From Verrucomicrobia bacterium UBA3750 (GTDB lineage Bacteria; Verrucomicrobiota; Kiritimatiellia; RFP12; UBA1067): a stretch of DNA of 7,243 bases. The stretch lies in contig DFGM01000047.1 of the NCBI GenBank assembly GCA_002371755.1, positions 1 through 7,243 on the forward strand, given 5' to 3'. Both the position numbers and the translations under genes were made by a program. This document shows, piece by piece, positions 1 through 4,677 of the stretch; the first letter of the stretch is position 1, and each line of letters opens with the position of its first letter. The notes under the pieces were generated by a model. It saw nothing but the letters and a program-made list of their open reading frames with translations, did no database searches and was not told the origin of the DNA.

Positions 1-27
1 GCCGCCCTACCACGCCCCTACCACGGG
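1..27. repeat. Tandem CCCTACCACG motif, edge of a GC-rich intergenic repeat
   Basis: The ten-base motif CCCTACCACG occurs at 5-14 and again at 16-25, an 11-base period. The core CCCTACC recurs in the 2081-2190 repeat tract (2105-2111 and 2160-2166, with the inverted form GGTAGGG at 2129-2135). This is probably the right-hand part of a dispersed intergenic repeat cut by the window edge. No coding function is seen. Confidence 0.6.
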
Positions 28-28
28 A

Positions 29-62
29 CGATTTGGCGGCGAGGGGTCTCGCCGCCAAATCG
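29..62 (+). repeat. 14-bp perfect stem-loop with GGGGTC loop
   Basis: Bases 29-42 (CGATTTGGCGGCGA) are exactly complementary to 49-62, enclosing the six-base loop GGGGTC at 43-48. No T-run follows on the plus strand, so it does not look like a standard intrinsic terminator of an upstream plus-strand gene. The loop and closing A-T pair are identical to those of the hairpin at 2085-2106, whose stem differs, so I treat it as a member of a repeat family. It lies about 65 bases upstream of the purF-like promoter; a regulatory role is possible but unsupported. Confidence 0.75.
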
Positions 63-125
63 CGGATAACGAATCGCTGGTGTCCGGAATTGATGCGAAT
101 GCCACTGGCGCGGCTGCGGGGAATA

Positions 126-134
126 TGGTATAAT
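126..134 (+). promoter_or_regulatory. Extended -10 promoter for the purF-like gene
   Basis: TGGTATAAT at 126-134 is a perfect TATAAT box preceded by the TG of an extended -10 element. No good -35 hexamer lies 16-18 bases upstream (106-111 reads TGGCGC), which fits an extended -10 promoter. Transcription would begin near 141, leaving a leader of about 25 bases that includes the ribosome binding site. It would drive the purF-like gene and the overlapping exonuclease gene. No operator or PurR-type box was recognised. Confidence 0.6.
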
Positions 135-154
135 ATGCATTTCTTCATCCAACT

Positions 155-160
155 AGGGAG
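155..160 (+). promoter_or_regulatory. Ribosome binding site of the purF-like gene
   Basis: AGGGAG lies five bases before the ATG at 166. It fixes the start codon, placing the MGGL leader ahead of Cys5. Confidence 0.75.
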
Positions 161-165
161 ACAAT

Positions 166-1629
166 ATGGGCGGACTTTGCGGCGTAACATCGAAGGCGGG
201 ATGCATAACCGACCTCTTCTTCGGCACGGACTACCATTCCCATCTCGGGACACACAGAGGAGGACTGGCCGTCTTCTCCGACGACGGAACGTTCCAGCGC
301 TCCATCCACAACATCCAGAACGCGCCTTTCAGAAGCAAGTTCGAGCACGACTTCGGCAAATTCAGCGGAAAGACCGGCATAGGCGTGATTTCCGATACCG
401 ATCCGCAGCCGCTCGTGATGTGCTCGCATCTAGGCATGTTTGCGATTGCCACAGTCGGCTATATAGAGAATATAGATGAACTGAAGAGCGAGCTCTTCAA
501 TAAAAACGCCGCCCAGCTACAGTTCTCTACGACCAGCGGCATGGTGGGTCCCACGGAAGTCGTATCGGCTTTGATCGCCACGCGCAGTTCCATCGTCGAT
601 GGCGTGAGGTTCGTCCAAGAGAAGGTGCGCGGCAGCTGTACTATCCTTATTATAGACGACAAGGGGGTGCTTTATGCGGCACGAGACCGTTACGGGCGCA
701 CTCCTATCGTCATTGGCGTAAAGGAAAACGCCATGATAGCCGTGCAGGAAAGTTGCGCACTTGCAAACCTCGGATATTCGCATTTGAGAGACTTAGGTCC
801 CGGAGAAATGGTTGCGATGTCGCCCGACGGGACGCTCGAGACACTGATTGAACCCGGCGACAAGATGGCTATTTGCGCATTTCTTTGGGTCTATTACGGA
901 TTCCCGGCCTCCAGCTACGAGGGCAGGAATGTGGAAATGGCCCGCTACAGGTGCGGCGCCGCACTCGCGAAACGCGATGATGCAAAAGTGGATGCCGCGT
1001 GCGGCATCCCGGATTCCGGCACTTCCCACGCGCTCGGCTACGCCCACGAGGCGGGCGTCAAGTTCGCAAGACCCTTTGTGAAGTACACCCCAACTTGGGC
1101 GAGAAGTTTCATGCCGCAGGATCAGCGCCAGCGCGAACACGTCGCAGCGATGAAGCTCCTGCCCGTCCCGGGGCTCATCAAGGATAAGAAGCTCGTCTTT
1201 TGCGACGATTCCATCGTGCGCGGCACGCAGCTTGGCAAACAGGCCGCCCGTCTCTATTCCTACGGCTGCCTCGAAACCCACATGCGAATCGCCTGCCCTC
1301 CGCTCGTATATCCATGCCGATTCATCAACTTCTCGCGCTCCAAGAGCGAATACGACCTCATTACCCGCCGCTATATCCGCGGACACGAGGGCGAAAACGC
1401 CGATGTCGCCAAATATACCGACCCGGAAGGTGAACCCTACAAGGCCATGGTCGAGTTCATACGCGAAAAGCTCAATCTCACCTCGCTCCGCTTCCAGCAT
1501 CTTGACGATCTCGTCAAGGCGATAGGTCTGCCAGAAGAGAAACTTTGCACCTATTGCTGGAGCGGCCGCGACGTCTCTATGGAAGGCGGCTGCGCCAATT
1601 GCCCGCATTGCAAGGGCAAGGCTGAATGA
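166..1629 (+). CDS. purF: Divergent amidophosphoribosyltransferase (PurF family)
   Basis: PurF makes 5-phosphoribosylamine from PRPP and glutamine-derived ammonia, the first step of de novo purine synthesis, in the cytoplasm. This 487-residue protein has the two-domain PurF layout and normal length. The N-terminal Ntn-hydrolase domain covers about residues 5-230, with Cys5 in MGGLCGV as the candidate nucleophile. The phosphoribosyltransferase domain follows, with GIPDSG at 280-285 and the PRPP loop VFCDDSIVRGTQ at 344-355. Cys237, Cys384, Cys461 and Cys464 sit where the B. subtilis enzyme binds 4Fe-4S. The glutaminase site is unusual: the GHVRYxTxG stretch reads GIGVISDTDP (71-80) and the NG oxyanion motif reads VG (97-98). 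A second cluster, Cys476, Cys479 and Cys482, ends the protein. The start is supported by the ribosome binding site at 155-160. From memory it resembles a second PurF paralogue in Bacteroides rather than the housekeeping enzyme. The family call is firm; the exact amino donor is uncertain. Confidence 0.9.
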   Translation: MGGLCGVTSKAGCITDLFFGTDYHSHLGTHRGGLAVFSDDGTFQRSIHNIQNAPFRSKFEHDFGKFSGKTGIGVISDTDPQPLVMCSHLGMFAIATVGYIENIDELKSELFNKNAAQLQFSTTSGMVGPTEVVSALIATRSSIVDGVRFVQEKVRGSCTILIIDDKGVLYAARDRYGRTPIVIGVKENAMIAVQESCALANLGYSHLRDLGPGEMVAMSPDGTLETLIEPGDKMAICAFLWVYYGFPASSYEGRNVEMARYRCGAALAKRDDAKVDAACGIPDSGTSHALGYAHEAGVKFARPFVKYTPTWARSFMPQDQRQREHVAAMKLLPVPGLIKDKKLVFCDDSIVRGTQLGKQAARLYSYGCLETHMRIACPPLVYPCRFINFSRSKSEYDLITRRYIRGHEGENADVAKYTDPEGEPYKAMVEFIREKLNLTSLRFQHLDDLVKAIGLPEEKLCTYCWSGRDVSMEGGCANCPHCKGKAE

Positions 1630-2081
1630 CCGAGGAGTTCACAGCGCTCGATTTCGAGACTACGGCCTATGCCGACGGCGGCGTCAACGAACCCTGGCAG
1701 CTCGGCATAGCCGTGGTCGAGAAAGGGAAGATAGTAGAGACCAGAGAGTGGTTCTTCGGCACTTCCATGACGCCGGATTTCGAGCCGATGATGGCGCAGT
1801 GGGAGGATTTTTACCCGTATTTGGCGGGAAGGCCTCTCGTTGCCCACAATATCGCCACCGAGCGCACAATCTTGAGGCGGGTAGCGCCTTTCACGAACTG
1901 GGGGCCTTGGGCAGATACACTCAAACTTGCCAAAGCGAGATATAAAGGCTTGCCTAATTACACATTAGGCGAACTTTGCGCCACCTTCGGTCTTGTCCCC
2001 AAAATAGAGAATCGCACATGGCACGATGCCCTGTACGATTCCGTGGCTTGCGCAAACCTTGCGCTTTTCCTCGGTTTCTAG
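1626..2081 (+). CDS. DnaQ-like DEDDh 3'-5' exonuclease
   Basis: This is a 151-residue single-domain exonuclease of the DNA polymerase III epsilon/RNase T superfamily, expected to remove nucleotides from DNA or RNA 3' ends with two metal ions. ExoI is LDFETT with Asp9 and Glu11. ExoII is LVAHNIATER at 71-80. ExoIII is HDALYDSVA at 133-141, with His133 as general base and Asp138 as metal ligand. Further family features are ADTLKLAKA (96-104) and NYTLGELCATFGL (111-123). In ExoII the usual aspartate is Glu79. No polymerase, BRCT or helicase domain is attached, so it is unlikely to be the replicative epsilon subunit itself. Its ATG overlaps the purF-like stop as ATGA, and AAGG at 1618-1621 serves as ribosome binding site, so the two are translationally coupled. 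The substrate and any link to purine metabolism are unknown. Confidence 0.85.
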   Translation: MTEEFTALDFETTAYADGGVNEPWQLGIAVVEKGKIVETREWFFGTSMTPDFEPMMAQWEDFYPYLAGRPLVAHNIATERTILRRVAPFTNWGPWADTLKLAKARYKGLPNYTLGELCATFGLVPKIENRTWHDALYDSVACANLALFLGF

Positions 2082-2190
2082 CGCGGCGGGCAGGGGTCTG
2101 CCCGCCCTACCGCCGCACGCCGCGGGGTGGTAGGGCGCGGCGGGCAGGGGGCTCAACCGCCCTACCGCCGCACGCCGCGGGGTGGTGGAG
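2081..2190. repeat. Two tandem copies of a ~54-base GC-rich intergenic unit
   Basis: Unit one begins at 2081 and unit two at 2135. They share an exact 16-base start (2081-2096 and 2135-2150) and an exact 30-base stretch (2102-2131 and 2157-2186). The part between, 2097-2101 versus 2151-2156, has diverged and differs by one base in length. Each unit contains CCCTACC and a partly self-complementary CCGC...GCGG core; in unit one CCCTACC at 2105-2111 pairs with GGTAGGG at 2129-2135. The tract starts on the last base of the exonuclease stop codon and fills the gap between convergent genes. No coding role is seen. Confidence 0.8.
2085..2106 (+). repeat. 8-bp stem-loop with GGGGTC loop inside unit one
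   Basis: GGCGGGCA at 2085-2092 pairs with TGCCCGCC at 2099-2106 around the loop GGGGTC (2093-2098). The loop is identical to that of the 29-62 hairpin. In unit two the right arm is degraded and only GGCGG/CCGCC can still pair. It could assist termination of the exonuclease transcript, but no T-run follows. Confidence 0.65.
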
Positions 2191-2207
2191 CCATGATGAA
2201 GAAAGCA

Positions 2208-2239
2208 CCCTGGCGGGAAAAGAGAGAAACCCGCCAGGG
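2208..2239 (-). terminator. Probable intrinsic terminator of the minus-strand operon
   Basis: CCCTGGCGGG at 2208-2217 is exactly complementary to CCCGCCAGGG at 2230-2239, with a 12-base loop. Read on the minus strand it lies about 25 bases past the stop of the phytase-like gene and is followed by the T-rich TGCTTTCTTC. That tail is imperfect, so termination efficiency is uncertain. The stem could also block plus-strand transcripts, though no T-run follows on that side. Confidence 0.6.
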
Positions 2240-2264
2240 CGCAAATTGGTGTTATGCCGCTAGA

Positions 2265-4655
2265 TCAATCAGGGCAGGGCGATGCGTGGATGCGCGTCAC
2301 GTAAAAGCCGCCTTTCGACCTGTCGTCTACGGCCTCCGTACTCGTCCAAGTGGTCGTATAGTTCGCGATATCTACGGTTACGGTGCCAGGGACTTTCGTC
2401 TCGGCGCCGCCCAGCTCTTCCATATAGTAGACGCCATAGGAGTCTTTCGTTCTGTCGATACCGTTGAAGGTGAGGACGAGGCGACCGTCATCATCGAGGC
2501 TGATTCCGGTGAAGTTGAAGGGTTCGTCCTTTTCGGGGTCGAGTCCGGCGAGATAGATGTCTCCCACCGTGTAGCCGGCGGCATGGAGTTTGACGCGCGC
2601 CTTGGAACCGCTCGCGGAAACCGGCACGTTTGGATCCATGCCCAGCCCCGTGTACTTGAGCCATGAAAGGGGAACGCCGTCGAGCGAGGCCGATTGCGCA
2701 TTTGCGATGCTTTCAGGGATTTCGCTCTCGTATCCTTCTGCGCCTTTGATTACATCATCCAGCATCACGGAGCCGTTCACCTCGAGCTCTTGGAAAACCG
2801 CCTTGTTCGTGCTTGAAGCTTCGGCTACCTTGTACCATGCGCCAGGCGATACGGGGTCGGCAGGGGAGTGGACGCCGGAAGCCGTCTTGCAGGCTATGCC
2901 ATCGAGGCGGGGAAGGACGAAGATTTCGCCTGCATCGTTGACTGCGAGCCTGAAGAAGATGCGAACCCAATCGCCTCCGGCATAAACCTTGTCCGAGAGC
3001 GTCACCCAGGTGCGCTTGCCTTCGGACTGCGGGTCGAAGCAATAGAGGTTCATCTTGCCAGTCTCGTCGCACATGAGGCCCAATAGTCCATCGACGGCAT
3101 TATCCTCGTCTGCGCGCCTGTGCGTTATGGTGACGAGCATCTCCAGTGTGTCGTTGGCGTTGGTCGTGGAAGCGCGGAACGAACACTTCACCTGGTTGTC
3201 GATTTCGAGAACCTTGGTGTGCGGGTCTTTCGCCATCGGGCTTTCCTGCTCCGCCTTGGCAGAAGCGCCATTCACAATTTCGCCATTGCCGGTCCAGCGA
3301 CCGACTTCACCATCCTCCACGAGCGCACCAACTTCATACCGCTCGAAATTATCCGCGAAATCGATAGGTGTAGAGACGGCATCATTAGGTGTCAGATTCC
3401 ATTTGAATGTAGCATCTTCGGAAATTGTGAAGGATGCTGATGAACTATTACCGGATTTGCTGCCGCACTGCCATGCAACATTCGTGCAGACAGCCGTGTT
3501 GTTGGTATATGCGGAGGGGTAGTCGATGCCGGAAAGCGAAATGTCTACCGTTCGTCCTGCTACATAGCGATATGGGCCACCTGCGAGGGAACATCCGCCA
3601 GCCACGGGTTTTTCGACAGTAAGAGTTCGCACATCGATGCCTGAAAGCTTCATAGTCATTATTTTTTCAGTGCAATCGCCGCCATCTGCGACAACAATAA
3701 GTGTCACGGTGCCATCTTTCAATCGTGGCCCAAGGCAAATGCCTTCATAGTTGACCCAACCTATTTCCGTGTTGAAAAGCGCCGTCTTCTTGACTTTGAC
3801 ATAGGTTGCATTCTTGAGCGATTGGATAGAAGATACTTCTGTCGCTCCAATAGGGTCGACTTCATAAATGCGAGTATAGAATGTAGAGTCCCAGAAGTTG
3901 TCGCCCCAGAGAGTTCGCTCAAGAACCAGCAGCGTCCCATCCGGCAAAGCTACGAGGCCGGAAACCCCGCTGCGACCGTGCGTGCCCCATGGGTCCGTTC
4001 CAATCGGCTCGGTCTGATACGCCCATTGTCCGGCAGCATTCCAATCATCTGCGACACTCTTGCGTGTAAATCGGGTCAGGCGGACGACGGCGCCGACTGA
4101 CTTTGTGGAATTAGTTCCATCGACTTTCAAAGATTCTTCGTTGCATGTCCACATTGTAAGGCCGTCGCCGGAAATCGTCAGGGCTTCGAGGCTGAAGTTT
4201 CCGTAGTATTGCTTCATTATCGCAGGGACAGGTGCAGTGCGTTTGATGTCGCCTGTCACGGGGTCGACTTCACGTATCCTCGCGTTCGGCTCTTCGCAGA
4301 CCCAGACATTGCCGGAGGCGGGGTCGAAAGCACAGCCTTCCATGTCGTTCGCGCCAGAGACGGCGATCCCTGTCCCGATGACGATATTGTTTGTTGCAAG
4401 TTGACCGGTTGCCGGGTCGATTTTGAGCGTGAGGGGATAGAGTTTCTTGTCGTTGTCGTCTACCGCATAATAAAGGTCGCCTCCGGCCCAGGTGATGCCG
4501 CTTATTTGGACGGCAGTGCCGGTGTTGGGGCGCTTGACCTGCGAAACAGTCTCGATTTTCAACGCGGCATGGGCGTCTGAAACGAGGGAACAGGCGAGGA
4601 GGGCGAATGTGCCGCACCTGAATGATTGCTTGAGCAGTGTGTTTGTGTTTCGCAT
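2265..4655 (-). CDS. Secreted mosaic protein: phytase/esterase-like propeller, jelly-roll-like domain and C-terminal module
   Basis: This 796-residue exported protein has a signal peptide at about 1-30, with likely cleavage after DAHA. LLAC at 19-22 makes a lipoprotein form conceivable. Residues ~48-345 resemble the 'esterase-like activity of phytase' propeller (PF13449): ISGITW, NDMEGCAFDP (103-112), SLEALTISGDG (155-165), GVSGLVALPDGTLLVLER (230-247) and RIYEVD (262-267). Residues ~346-425 look like a small beta-sandwich insert, and ~432-635 like a laminin-G/jelly-roll domain opening with FADNFERYEVG. Residues ~655-785 carry VPLSWLK and YLAGLDPEKDE, a C-terminal module seen in large secreted PVC proteins. 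Classical phytase catalytic motifs were not identified, so phosphatase activity is not claimed; binding or a structural role is equally possible. It starts 22 bases after the GH3 gene, with GAGG seven bases before the ATG, and is probably the last gene of that operon. Confidence 0.75.
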   Translation of the reverse strand: MRNTNTLLKQSFRCGTFALLACSLVSDAHAALKIETVSQVKRPNTGTAVQISGITWAGGDLYYAVDDNDKKLYPLTLKIDPATGQLATNNIVIGTGIAVSGANDMEGCAFDPASGNVWVCEEPNARIREVDPVTGDIKRTAPVPAIMKQYYGNFSLEALTISGDGLTMWTCNEESLKVDGTNSTKSVGAVVRLTRFTRKSVADDWNAAGQWAYQTEPIGTDPWGTHGRSGVSGLVALPDGTLLVLERTLWGDNFWDSTFYTRIYEVDPIGATEVSSIQSLKNATYVKVKKTALFNTEIGWVNYEGICLGPRLKDGTVTLIVVADGGDCTEKIMTMKLSGIDVRTLTVEKPVAGGCSLAGGPYRYVAGRTVDISLSGIDYPSAYTNNTAVCTNVAWQCGSKSGNSSSASFTISEDATFKWNLTPNDAVSTPIDFADNFERYEVGALVEDGEVGRWTGNGEIVNGASAKAEQESPMAKDPHTKVLEIDNQVKCSFRASTTNANDTLEMLVTITHRRADEDNAVDGLLGLMCDETGKMNLYCFDPQSEGKRTWVTLSDKVYAGGDWVRIFFRLAVNDAGEIFVLPRLDGIACKTASGVHSPADPVSPGAWYKVAEASSTNKAVFQELEVNGSVMLDDVIKGAEGYESEIPESIANAQSASLDGVPLSWLKYTGLGMDPNVPVSASGSKARVKLHAAGYTVGDIYLAGLDPEKDEPFNFTGISLDDDGRLVLTFNGIDRTKDSYGVYYMEELGGAETKVPGTVTVDIANYTTTWTSTEAVDDRSKGGFYVTRIHASPCPD

Positions 4656-4662
4656 GTCTTTG

Positions 4663-4666
4663 CCTC
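4663..4666 (-). promoter_or_regulatory. Ribosome binding site of the phytase-like gene
   Basis: Read on the minus strand this is GAGG, seven bases before the ATG at 4655. It lies inside the 22-base gap after the GH3 stop, supporting cotranscription and this start codon. Confidence 0.6.
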
Positions 4667-4677
4667 GGCAGTTGGGA

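Noticed and set aside
90..95. TTGATG as a -35 box for the purF-like promoter
   Set aside because: It lies 33 bases from the TATAAT box, too far for a sigma-70 type promoter.
33..479. Plus-strand open frame overlapping the start of the purF-like gene
   Set aside because: It begins in the hairpin, runs through the promoter and leader, and is arginine-rich out-of-frame translation of purF.
793..1608. Long open frame (271 codons) on the minus strand inside the purF-like gene
   Set aside because: It is antisense to a well-supported gene in GC-rich sequence; its translation shows no family motif and I saw no ribosome binding site.
2081..2190. Possible CRISPR array
   Set aside because: There are only two adjacent units with no unique spacers, and no cas gene is present.
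2127..2666. Plus-strand open frame through the repeat tract into the phytase-like gene
   Set aside because: It starts in repeat DNA and runs antisense to the C-terminal module; composition is repeat-driven.
4580..4600. Lipobox LLAC in the phytase-like signal peptide
   Set aside because: Cys22 lies in the middle of the hydrophobic stretch and a good AHA cleavage site follows at residue 30, so a normal Sec signal is preferred; lipidation is not excluded.
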